Assembly: GCF_038397725.1 (NCBI RefSeq)
Contig: NZ_CP151634.1
Location: 1,860,001-1,924,000 of the forward strand
DNA from: Microbacterium sp. LWO13-1.2
Lineage (GTDB): Bacteria > Actinomycetota > Actinomycetes > Actinomycetales > Microbacteriaceae
DNA length: 64,000 nt
Direction: 5' to 3'
Part shown: in pieces, positions 49,545-56,429 of the stretch
Layout: each line of letters begins with the position of its first letter
Numbering within the stretch: position 1 is the stretch's first letter
Made by a program: the position numbers and the translations under genes
The notes under the pieces: model-generated
What the model was told of the DNA's origin: nothing
The model's input: only the letters and a program-made list of their open reading frames with translations
Database searches by the model: none

Positions 49545-50755
49545 CCGCGCAGGGCGTCCCGGATCGCGAGCACACCGGTCACGGTCTCGACGTGCGAGGT
49601 GCTCAGCGGTGACAGGCCGAGGCGGATGCCGTCGGGGAAGCGGAAGTCCGGGATGATGCCGTCCGCCCATAGGCGCTGGGTGACGGCGCGGAAGTCGGGG
49701 TGGCCGATGGTGACATGACCGCCGCGCAGGTCCGCGTCGCGCGGGCTCAGCAAGCGGACGCCCGACGGGGCGAGCACCTCGTCGTATGCGCGCACGGCGA
49801 GGTCGGTCAGCGATTTCGATTTCGTGCGGACCTGCTCGATCGTGGACTCCTCGATGAGGTCGAGCATCCCCTGCATCGCGAGCATCGAGGTGACCGGCGG
49901 GGTGCCGCTGAGCAGTTGGCGGATGTCGCCGGCCGGCACGTACGCAGGCCCCATCGCGAAGATGTCGGCGGCACTCCACCATCCCTGGATCGGCTGCCGA
50001 AGGACGCCCTGCAGCGAACGGCGCAGGTAGGCGAAGGCCGGAGAGCCGGGCCCGCCGTTCAGGTACTTGTAAGTGCAGCCGACCGCCATGTCGACGCCCC
50101 AGGCGTCGAGCTGCATCGGGATGACGCCGACCGAGTGACAGAGGTCCCACATCATCAGCGCGCCGGCGTCGTGCGCGACGGTCGTGATCGCCGGCATGTC
50201 GGCGAGGGCGCCGGAGCGGTAGTCGACGTGGCTGAGCGAGACGAGCGCGGTGCGGTCGGAGACGACAGCCGCGACATCCGCCGGCCGTACTCCGTGCACC
50301 GGGTCGGGTTCCAGCCACCGCAGGGTCATCCCGGTCTCGCCGGCGACGCCCTCGGCGAGGAACCGGTCGGTGGGGAAGTTGCCGGCCTCGATCACGAGCT
50401 CGGTGCGGCTCGGGTCGGCGGCCGCCGCGGCGCGCATCAGCTTGTAGATCAGCACGCTGGTGGAGTCGGCGACGACGGTCTGGCCGGGCGCAGCGCCGAG
50501 GGCGACACGGCCGATCCGATCGCCGAGCTCGAGGGGGAGCGCCATCCACTGTTCGTCCCAGGAGCGGATGAGACGTGTGCCCCAGTCCTCGCGCACGAAT
50601 GCGGCGAGCTTCTCGGGGATGTCCTTGAGCGGTCGTCCGAGAGAATTGCCGTCGAGGTAGGCGCCGACGCCCGGCGCTTCGGCGAACGCGTCGAGGTGAG
50701 CCGCGAGCGGGTCGGCGGCGTCGAGAGCGCGGGCGGCTGTGAGGAGGTCGGTCAT
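49541..50755 (-). CDS. kynU: Kynureninase
   Basis: 404-aa PLP enzyme that cleaves L-kynurenine to anthranilate and L-alanine. The PLP lysine is Lys230 in GCTYKYLNGGPGS. The N-terminal YLDGNSLGRPL and FVREDWGTRLIRSWDEQWM segments and the C-terminal FRFPDGIRLGLSPLSTSH are family hallmarks; length is normal. It begins 1 nt after the amidohydrolase start-side neighbour's stop region and overlaps paaX in ATGA. No anthranilate-degrading genes follow, so anthranilate may be recycled or secreted. Confidence 0.95.
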   Translation of the reverse strand: MTDLLTAARALDAADPLAAHLDAFAEAPGVGAYLDGNSLGRPLKDIPEKLAAFVREDWGTRLIRSWDEQWMALPLELGDRIGRVALGAAPGQTVVADSTSVLIYKLMRAAAAADPSRTELVIEAGNFPTDRFLAEGVAGETGMTLRWLEPDPVHGVRPADVAAVVSDRTALVSLSHVDYRSGALADMPAITTVAHDAGALMMWDLCHSVGVIPMQLDAWGVDMAVGCTYKYLNGGPGSPAFAYLRRSLQGVLRQPIQGWWSAADIFAMGPAYVPAGDIRQLLSGTPPVTSMLAMQGMLDLIEESTIEQVRTKSKSLTDLAVRAYDEVLAPSGVRLLSPRDADLRGGHVTIGHPDFRAVTQRLWADGIIPDFRFPDGIRLGLSPLSTSHVETVTGVLAIRDALRG

Positions 50756-50756
50756 G

Positions 50757-51806
50757 TCATGCCTTCAGAGGTCTGGCGTCGAGCGGATCGAGAGTCGTCG
50801 CGGGAAGGAGGAGAAGGGCGGATGCCGGATCGAGCGGGTCGGCAGGTGCGAGTGCGCGCAGCAGATCGATGCCGTCGACCCCCGCTTCGCGCAGCGCCGC
50901 AATTTCGCCGGGATTCAGGCCGACAGGCGTCGGGCCGTTGCCCATATCGGTGCCGTAGCGCACGGTGCCGCCCGAGGCGTGGAAGCGACGCACGTTGTCG
51001 ATCGCTCGGGCGCGGTCGCCAGCGTCGTGGATGGCGAGAGTGGAGATCCAGGAGACGGATGCCGCCTGCTCGACGATCTCCTCATCGGTGAGGCGTTCGG
51101 TGAACGGTGCGTGGGCGAGCGCCCTGGCGCCGAGTCGGGCCACCCGCTGCGCTTCGCCCGTTCCTTCGGCGTGCGCGATCACGGGCAGGCCGCGCTCCGC
51201 CGCGAGCTCGACGATCGTGCGCAGGATCCCGTCGCCGAACACCGGTCCGGCGGTGCGGTTGCTGGCGACCTTGATGCAGGATGCTCCGGCATCCGCCATC
51301 TCGGCGATCGTCGCCTCGGCATCCGCGACGGTACCGATCTCGCGCCATGAACCCTCCGGCGCCCAGTCGCGATCCGACGGATATCCGCCCGGCGCGGTGA
51401 GGAAGGCCCCCGCGAACTCGATGTTCACCGATCTCCGGTTGTCGAACGTCGGATCGATGCGTTTCGTCTCGCTCCGCTCGCTCAACGACCGCGGGGCAAG
51501 GTTTCGGTCGTTGAGCGAGGGAGCGCCAGCGAGTGAGACGAAACGCGCTTCTCCGGCATACGACCGGAGAATCTCGGGATTCCCGCCGAGATCCACGACC
51601 CGCCCGAGCGCGGAGTGGGCGAGGAGCGACGGGTCGACGAGCTGCAGGTGCACGTGGTGGTCGGTGAACCCACCGACCACGACGCCGTCGAGGCGGGGGA
51701 GATCGGGGGCCGAGGGCTCGTCGCGAAGCAGCATCCGGCCGCCGTCGTCGACGGACAGGATGCCGTCGCGCCATCCCCCGCCGTCGAAGAACGTGGCGGC
51801 GTGCAT
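50757..51806 (-). CDS. Amidohydrolase family protein between kynA and kynU, with an in-frame palindromic repeat
   Basis: 349-aa metal-dependent hydrolase. Metal-ligand segments are FTDHHVHLQL (about residue 48-57), a possible carbamylated or bridging region near CIKVASN, HAEGTGEA, and the final Asp in VRYGTDMGNG. It sits exactly where N-formylkynurenine formamidase is expected, and no KynB or other formamidase is in the window, so it may catalyse that step; this is inference. Residues about 87-116 (RFVSLAGAPSLNDRNLAPRS, then LSERSETKR) are coded by the palindromic repeat at 51459-51546. The start overlaps the kynA stop in TGATG. Confidence 0.85.
   Translation of the reverse strand: MHAATFFDGGGWRDGILSVDDGGRMLLRDEPSAPDLPRLDGVVVGGFTDHHVHLQLVDPSLLAHSALGRVVDLGGNPEILRSYAGEARFVSLAGAPSLNDRNLAPRSLSERSETKRIDPTFDNRRSVNIEFAGAFLTAPGGYPSDRDWAPEGSWREIGTVADAEATIAEMADAGASCIKVASNRTAGPVFGDGILRTIVELAAERGLPVIAHAEGTGEAQRVARLGARALAHAPFTERLTDEEIVEQAASVSWISTLAIHDAGDRARAIDNVRRFHASGGTVRYGTDMGNGPTPVGLNPGEIAALREAGVDGIDLLRALAPADPLDPASALLLLPATTLDPLDARPLKA
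51459..51546. repeat. Palindromic repeat copy 1, inside the amidohydrolase gene
   Basis: An 88-bp imperfect palindrome, GCGTTTCGTCTCGCTC... to ...GTGAGACGAAACGC. The inner arms CTCAACGACC (51481-51490) and GGTCGTTGAG (51506-51515) pair perfectly around a 15-nt loop. A related copy lies at 54611-54685. It is read through in frame by the amidohydrolase. Confidence 0.85.
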
Positions 51807-52660
51807 CAGCTGCCGATCGAGGTGCGCACGGTGTACAGCTCGGGGAAGAACGTCAGTTCGAGGGCGCGCTGCAGGAAGCCGGCCCCGCTGGAGCCGCCGG
51901 TGCCGACCTTCATGCCGATGGTCCTGGTGACGGTCTTGAGGTGGCGGAAGCGCCAGAACTGGAAGTTGTCCTCGAGATCGACGAGGTCCTCGCAGGCCTC
52001 GTACAGATCCCAGTGCTGCTGGTGGTTCTCATAGATCTCGCGGATCGCCGGGACGAGCGCGGGGGACTCGCGGTAGGGCAGGCGCACGTCGCGCTCGAGG
52101 ATCTCGGTCGGGACCGGAAGCCCGCGCCGCGCGGCGAAGCGGAGGAACTCGTCGTAGAGGGTGGGCTTCTCCCACTCGGCGGTGAGCAGGGCGAGGTTCT
52201 CCGGGTGATCGGCGAAGACCTGCAGCATCCGCTCGTTCTTGTTGCCGAGCGCGAACTCCACGGCCCGGTACTGCACCGACTGGAACCCGGAGGAGTTGCC
52301 GAGCGCGCCGCGGAACTGCGCATATTCGGTGGGCGTGAGGGTGGCGAGCACGGACCACTGCTGCGTCATCACGTCCTGGATCTTCTTGACGCGCGCGACC
52401 CGCTTCAGGGCCTCGCGGAGATCGTCGCTGGCGAGCAGCTCACGCGCGGACGAGAGCTCGTGCAGCAGCTGCTTCAGCCAGAGCTCCGTGGTCTGGTGCT
52501 GGATGATGAACAGCAGCTCATCGTGGTGCTCGGGGTTCGAGACCGGATGCTGCGCGTTGAGCAACTGGTCGAGACCGAGGTAGGACCCGTACGTCATTTT
52601 GCCCGAGAGGTCGGTGACGATCCCCGTCTCGAGTTCGCGCTCGTTCTGCTCGGTGCTCAT
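51806..52660 (-). CDS. kynA: Tryptophan 2,3-dioxygenase
   Basis: 284-aa haem enzyme converting L-tryptophan to N-formylkynurenine. Hallmarks: MTYGSYLGLDQLLNAQHPVS, HDELLFIIQHQTTELWLKQL, LTPTEYAQFRGALGNSSGFQ and C-terminal FRHLKTVTRTIGMKVGTGGS with the haem-ligand histidine region. Length is normal for bacterial enzymes. It is first in the kynA-amidohydrolase-kynU-paaX operon. The start codon is 6 nt after a TATATT box with no ribosome-binding site, so the mRNA looks leaderless. Confidence 0.96.
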   Translation of the reverse strand: MSTEQNERELETGIVTDLSGKMTYGSYLGLDQLLNAQHPVSNPEHHDELLFIIQHQTTELWLKQLLHELSSARELLASDDLREALKRVARVKKIQDVMTQQWSVLATLTPTEYAQFRGALGNSSGFQSVQYRAVEFALGNKNERMLQVFADHPENLALLTAEWEKPTLYDEFLRFAARRGLPVPTEILERDVRLPYRESPALVPAIREIYENHQQHWDLYEACEDLVDLEDNFQFWRFRHLKTVTRTIGMKVGTGGSSGAGFLQRALELTFFPELYTVRTSIGS

Positions 52661-52666
52661 GGCCTG

Positions 52667-52694
52667 AATATATCACCAATGTGGCGGGCGTCAC
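52667..52694 (-). promoter_or_regulatory. Promoter of the kynurenine operon, leaderless type
   Basis: On the minus strand GTGACG (52694-52689), 16 bp, then TATATT (52672-52667), 6 nt before the kynA ATG. This is the best -10 match in the window. Confidence 0.6.
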
Positions 52695-52754
52695 AGATCT
52701 GAAATGTTTACTTGTGGCACCGATACCCCCGGTTAGCGCCGACGCCCCCGGTTA

Positions 52755-52821
52755 TCGCCGAGACCCCCTGGCACTGACGTGAATACCAGAGGGTCTCGGC
52801 GACAGGCGGGGGTCTCGGCGA
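52755..52821. repeat. Intergenic inverted repeat cluster downstream of the amidase gene
   Basis: TCGCCGAGACCCCCTGG (52755-52771) pairs with CCAGAGGGTCTCGGCGA (52786-52802), 16 of 17 bases, loop 14 nt. A second copy GGGGGTCTCGGCGA (52808-52821) is a perfect complement of 52755-52768, so two alternative hairpins exist. Related CCCCCGGTTA copies flank it. It may terminate the amidase transcript; no U-tract. Confidence 0.65.
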
Positions 52822-52871
52822 GGGCGGGCGGTCTCCCGACAGCGACGAGCATCCGGGTGAAGCCTCAGTCG

Positions 52872-54587
52872 TCAGAGGCGGGGTGTGCGCGGTGGTGGTG
52901 TGCGGCGAGAGCCAGGAGCGCCGACCGCCTCGAAGCCCGCGGCGAGGCGGAGCAGTCGGGCATCGTCGTAGGCCCGGCCGGCGAACGTGAGGCCGATCGG
53001 CATGCCGATATCAGCCATCAGACCCATCGGCACCGTGACCGTCGGGATGCCGAGGTGCCGCACCGCGAGGTTGCCGTTCGCGATCCATACGCCGTTGCGC
53101 CAGCCGAGATCAGCGGATGCCGCATTCACATCCATGTTGGCCGGGCCCACGTCGGCCACCGCAGGGAACACCACGGCATCGAGGCCGAGGGCGTCCATCC
53201 ACGACTCGAGGTCCACGCGGCGGGTCTCCTCGAGTCCGCGAATGCCCGACTCGAGCTCCGGTATCGCGTCGAGGCCGGCGCCCGGGTTGTCGCGCACCCA
53301 TTCGGGGTACTCGGCGATGTCGTCGTCGAACCCGGTGTAGCGGTCGGGCAACGCACCTTCCGGATGAGGGAAGATCGCTGCCCCGTCGACATCGGCCAGC
53401 GTGCGCAGCTGAGGGTCGCCGTTCGCCTGCAGGAAGTCCTCCCAGCCCCACGCGCAGAGGTCGACGATCTCGCGCTTCAGGAACGCGGGCGAGACGAGAC
53501 CGCGGGTCGCGATCGTCGGTGCGCCTGGTCGGTCTCCCTCGTAGTTCGACACCACCGGGAGGTCGACCTCGACGACGGTGGCGCCGGCCGCTTCGAGGTC
53601 GCGGCGCGCGGCCTCCCACCGGGCGATGACCGAAGCGCGCGTCTGGATGCGCCGGCCAGTCGGTCCGCCGATTCCGGGTTCGTCCGCCGTTCCGGCGGCG
53701 GGGTCCGCGTTGATGTACATCCGCGGAATGCCGATGCGGGCGCCGGTCAGTGCGCTCGACGCGTCGGCCGCCAGTTCCGGATATGACGTCGGGCGAAGAG
53801 TCGAAGCCTGCGGAATCGGCACCCACGGCTGCACGCGCCAGAAGTCACCGCGGGTCTCGGCGTCGTCGGCGACGATCACGTCGAGCACCTCGAGCAGATC
53901 AGCCATGCTGCGCGTGTGCGGCACCACGACGTCCATCGTCGGAACCAGCGGCCAGTTGCCCCGCACCGAGATCACGCCGCGGGAGGGCGTGTACGCGCAC
54001 AGGGCGTTGTTGGTGGCGGGGCCGCGGCCGCTCGACCAGGTCTCCTCGCCGAGGCCGAAGGCGGCGAAGCTCGCGGCCGTCGCCGTGCCGGAGCCGTTCG
54101 ACGACCCGGAGGCGAACGGTGCCGTCAGCCAGTCGCCGTTGTACGGGCTCTCCGCGCGGCCGTAGACGCCGCGCTGCATGCCACCGTTCGCCATCGGCGG
54201 CATGTTCGTCAGACCCAGGCAGATCGCCCCGCCTGACCGGAGCCGTTCGATCGTGAATGCATCGTGCTGGGCGATGAGGTGCTGGAAAGCGGGGCTGCCG
54301 GCGGCGGCGGTGAGCCCGCGCACGAGGTAGCTGTCCTTCGCCGTGTACGGGATGCCGTCGAGCGGGCCGCGCACCTCGCCCCGCGCGCGGCGTTCGTCGG
54401 ATGCGGCGGCCTCGGCGCGGGCATCCGGGTTCGAGACGACGACCGCGTTCAGCGCCGCGTCGGTGCCGGGGGCGTCGAACGCGGCGATACGGGCGAGGAA
54501 CGCGTCGACGAGTTCGACCGAGGTCGTGGCCCCCGTCTCGAGGGCGCGGCGGAGGTCGGCGATGGATGCTTCGTAGACGTCGATCAT
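52872..54587 (-). CDS. Amidase (amidase signature family)
   Basis: 571-aa amide hydrolase with the Ser-cisSer-Lys arrangement: Lys in GIPYTAKDSYLV, then the Gly/Ser-rich region FASGSSNGSGTATAASFAAF and LGEETWSSGRGPATNNALCA, which holds the cis-serine and the nucleophile. The GTDT.GSIR consensus is replaced by EETWSSGRG, which is unusual but keeps the serines. Family members hydrolyse diverse amides and carbamoyl compounds. It lies downstream of the agmatine deiminase on the same strand, with a palindromic repeat between them, and could process that enzyme's N-carbamoyl product; this is inference. Confidence 0.9.
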   Translation of the reverse strand: MIDVYEASIADLRRALETGATTSVELVDAFLARIAAFDAPGTDAALNAVVVSNPDARAEAAASDERRARGEVRGPLDGIPYTAKDSYLVRGLTAAAGSPAFQHLIAQHDAFTIERLRSGGAICLGLTNMPPMANGGMQRGVYGRAESPYNGDWLTAPFASGSSNGSGTATAASFAAFGLGEETWSSGRGPATNNALCAYTPSRGVISVRGNWPLVPTMDVVVPHTRSMADLLEVLDVIVADDAETRGDFWRVQPWVPIPQASTLRPTSYPELAADASSALTGARIGIPRMYINADPAAGTADEPGIGGPTGRRIQTRASVIARWEAARRDLEAAGATVVEVDLPVVSNYEGDRPGAPTIATRGLVSPAFLKREIVDLCAWGWEDFLQANGDPQLRTLADVDGAAIFPHPEGALPDRYTGFDDDIAEYPEWVRDNPGAGLDAIPELESGIRGLEETRRVDLESWMDALGLDAVVFPAVADVGPANMDVNAASADLGWRNGVWIANGNLAVRHLGIPTVTVPMGLMADIGMPIGLTFAGRAYDDARLLRLAAGFEAVGAPGSRRTPPPRTPRL

Positions 54588-54610
54588 GCGGGGCTCCTTG
54601 GCGGATGGGG

Positions 54611-54685
54611 GCGTTTCGTCTCGGTCGCTGCCCTCCCTCGCTCAACGACCGGCACTGGTCGTTGAACGAGCGGAGCGAGACGAAG
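54611..54685. repeat. Palindromic repeat copy 2, intergenic
   Basis: GCGTTTCGTCTCGGTCGCT at one end and AGCGAGACGAAG at the other, with inner arms CTCAACGACC (54641-54650) and GGTCGTTGAACG (54657-54668). It is the same element as 51459-51546, here in the normal intergenic position between the agmatine deiminase and amidase genes. Confidence 0.85.
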
Positions 54686-54695
54686 GGGGGCGAGG

Positions 54696-55718
54696 TCAGA
54701 GCGAGGGCTGCTGCTGGGTGATGCAGTGGATGCCCCCGCCGCGGTCGAACAGCGGCCGTGCATCGACGGTGACGACGCGGCGGCCGGGGTAGGCATCCGC
54801 GAGGATCGCGCGCGCTGCGGCATCTGCCTGCTCATCGCCGAAGCCGCACGCGACCACGCCGTCGTTCGTGACGAGGTGGTTCACGTAGCTCCAGTCGACG
54901 AAGCCTTCGCCGTCGCGCAGCGTCGAGGGGGCGGGAAGGTCGATGATCTCGAAACGGCGGCCGGCGGCATCCGTCTGCTGCTCCAGATGCGCGCGCAGTT
55001 CGCGCGTGACGACGTGGTCGGGGTGTTCGGGGTTCGGCTGGTCGTGCAGGAGGATGCGGCCGGGCGAGGTGATCGTCGCCACGATGTCGACGTGACCCTT
55101 CGTGCCGAAGTCGTCGTAGTCGCGGGTGAGGCCACGGGGGAGCCAGACGGCCGTCGTCGCGCCAATCGTGCGCAGCATCTCGGCTTCGACGCGCCGCTTG
55201 TCGGCGTAGGGGTTGCGGTTCGGGTCGAGCTGCACCGTCTCGGTGAGCAGCACCGTGCCCTCGCCGTCGACATGGATGCCGCCGCCCTCGTTGACGAGTG
55301 CAGAGCTCACGAGTTCCGCACCGACGGCCCCGGCGACGATGCGAGCGTGCTGGGCCGCCTTCTGCCACTGGGCCCAGTCCGGCGCCCCCCAGCCGTTGAA
55401 CACCCAATCCACGGCGCCCAGCGTGCCGGATTCGTCGATGACGAAGGTCGGGCCGGAGTCGCGCATCCAGAATTCATCCACCGGTGCCTCGATGATGTCG
55501 ATCGCTCCGCTGAGCATGCGCCGGGCGCGGGCCACCTCGCTGGGATCGACGAGCATCGTGACCGGCTCGAACTCGGCCACCGCGTGCGCGACGGCGGTCC
55601 AGGTGGCATACCCCTCCTCCCGCTCCGATGCGGTCTCGCCGAGGGTGACCCCTTCGGCGGGGAACGCCATCCAGGTGCGGTCGTGGCGTGCGGTCTCTGC
55701 GGGCATGCGCCAGTTCAT
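54696..55718 (-). CDS. Agmatine deiminase family protein
   Basis: 340-aa enzyme of the PAD_porph/agmatine deiminase family, which turns agmatine into N-carbamoylputrescine and ammonia. Seen are RTWMAFPAEG, DEFWMRDSGPTFVID, NEGGGIHVDGEGTVLLTE with LDPNRNP, GHVDIVATI and the catalytic cysteine Cys332 in GGGIHCITQQ near the C-terminus. ATG 55718 is 6 nt after GAGGAG. It is divergent from a TetR regulator with a 63-bp spacer. No nitrilase-type N-carbamoylputrescine amidohydrolase is in the window. Confidence 0.92.
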   Translation of the reverse strand: MNWRMPAETARHDRTWMAFPAEGVTLGETASEREEGYATWTAVAHAVAEFEPVTMLVDPSEVARARRMLSGAIDIIEAPVDEFWMRDSGPTFVIDESGTLGAVDWVFNGWGAPDWAQWQKAAQHARIVAGAVGAELVSSALVNEGGGIHVDGEGTVLLTETVQLDPNRNPYADKRRVEAEMLRTIGATTAVWLPRGLTRDYDDFGTKGHVDIVATITSPGRILLHDQPNPEHPDHVVTRELRAHLEQQTDAAGRRFEIIDLPAPSTLRDGEGFVDWSYVNHLVTNDGVVACGFGDEQADAAARAILADAYPGRRVVTVDARPLFDRGGGIHCITQQQPSL

Positions 55719-55744
55719 CGTGATCTCCTCGCTGCAGCGCTCTA

Positions 55745-55773
55745 TTGAACACATGATCAACAGGTGCTACGGT
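55745..55773 (+). promoter_or_regulatory. TetR gene promoter overlapped by an operator-like palindrome
   Basis: TTGAAC (55745-55750), 17 bp, TACGGT (55768-55773), then 8 nt to the ATG at 55782. TTGAACACATGATCAA (55745-55760) is a 16-bp imperfect palindrome (12 of 16 symmetric) lying on the -35 box, placed to repress both the TetR gene and the divergent deiminase. Confidence 0.65.
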
Positions 55774-55781
55774 ATCCGGTG

Positions 55782-56420
55782 ATGAAGACCACGTCAACAG
55801 GTGCGGCGCCTCGGCGGATGTCGCCGGAGCAGCGCGATCGCGCCATCCTCGACGGCGCCATCGCCCAGGCGCGCGAAGAGGGACTCGACAGCGTCACCGT
55901 GCGCTCTGTCGCCGCCCGCGTCGGCGTGACCCCTGCTCTCGTCGCGCACTACCGGCCCGGCATGGGGGCGTTCGTCGCCGACGTCTTCGGGACGATCGTC
56001 GCCGCTGAGCGCGACGAGGTGTTCGCCGGGTTCGCATCCGGCGACGTCCAACGTGCCGATCTGCTCCGTCTGGTCGAGACGCTCCTCGACCCCGCTCGCG
56101 ACGACGTCACTCTGATCTGGGTGCAGGCGTGGGCGCTGGGCACCCGCAACGACGATCTCGCGGCGCGCGTACGGCAGGAGATGGATCTCTGGCAGCGTGC
56201 CCTCGAGGGAACGCTCGCCCGCGCCGCATCCGCCGGTGGGATTCCCGCTGTTCATGCCGCTTCCGCTGCCTGGCTGCTGCTCGCGATGGTCGACGGCATG
56301 AGCGCGCATTCCCTGGTGAAGTGGGCGCCGCACGACCGGGCCGACCTCGCCCGCCGCGCTCTCTCCGCCGTCCTCGACCGCACCGATCCACCCGCACCCG
56401 TTCACTCCGACGAACCCTAA
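55782..56420 (+). CDS. TetR family transcriptional regulator
   Basis: 212-aa regulator with N-terminal helix-turn-helix (AILDGAIAQAREEGLDSVTV, then RSVAARVGVTPALVAHYRPG) and a C-terminal BetI/YcdC-like ligand domain. ATG 55782 is leaderless-type; the frame upstream (GTG 55764) overlaps the promoter. It is followed 9 nt later by a PLP decarboxylase, and is divergent from the agmatine deiminase, so it likely controls both in response to an amine or amino acid. Confidence 0.92.
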   Translation: MKTTSTGAAPRRMSPEQRDRAILDGAIAQAREEGLDSVTVRSVAARVGVTPALVAHYRPGMGAFVADVFGTIVAAERDEVFAGFASGDVQRADLLRLVETLLDPARDDVTLIWVQAWALGTRNDDLAARVRQEMDLWQRALEGTLARAASAGGIPAVHAASAAWLLLAMVDGMSAHSLVKWAPHDRADLARRALSAVLDRTDPPAPVHSDEP

Positions 56421-56429
56421 GGACCGCCC

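Noticed and set aside
52755..52821. CRISPR-like repeat array
   Set aside because: Repeats are inverted, irregularly spaced and only two or three copies, with no cas gene in the window.
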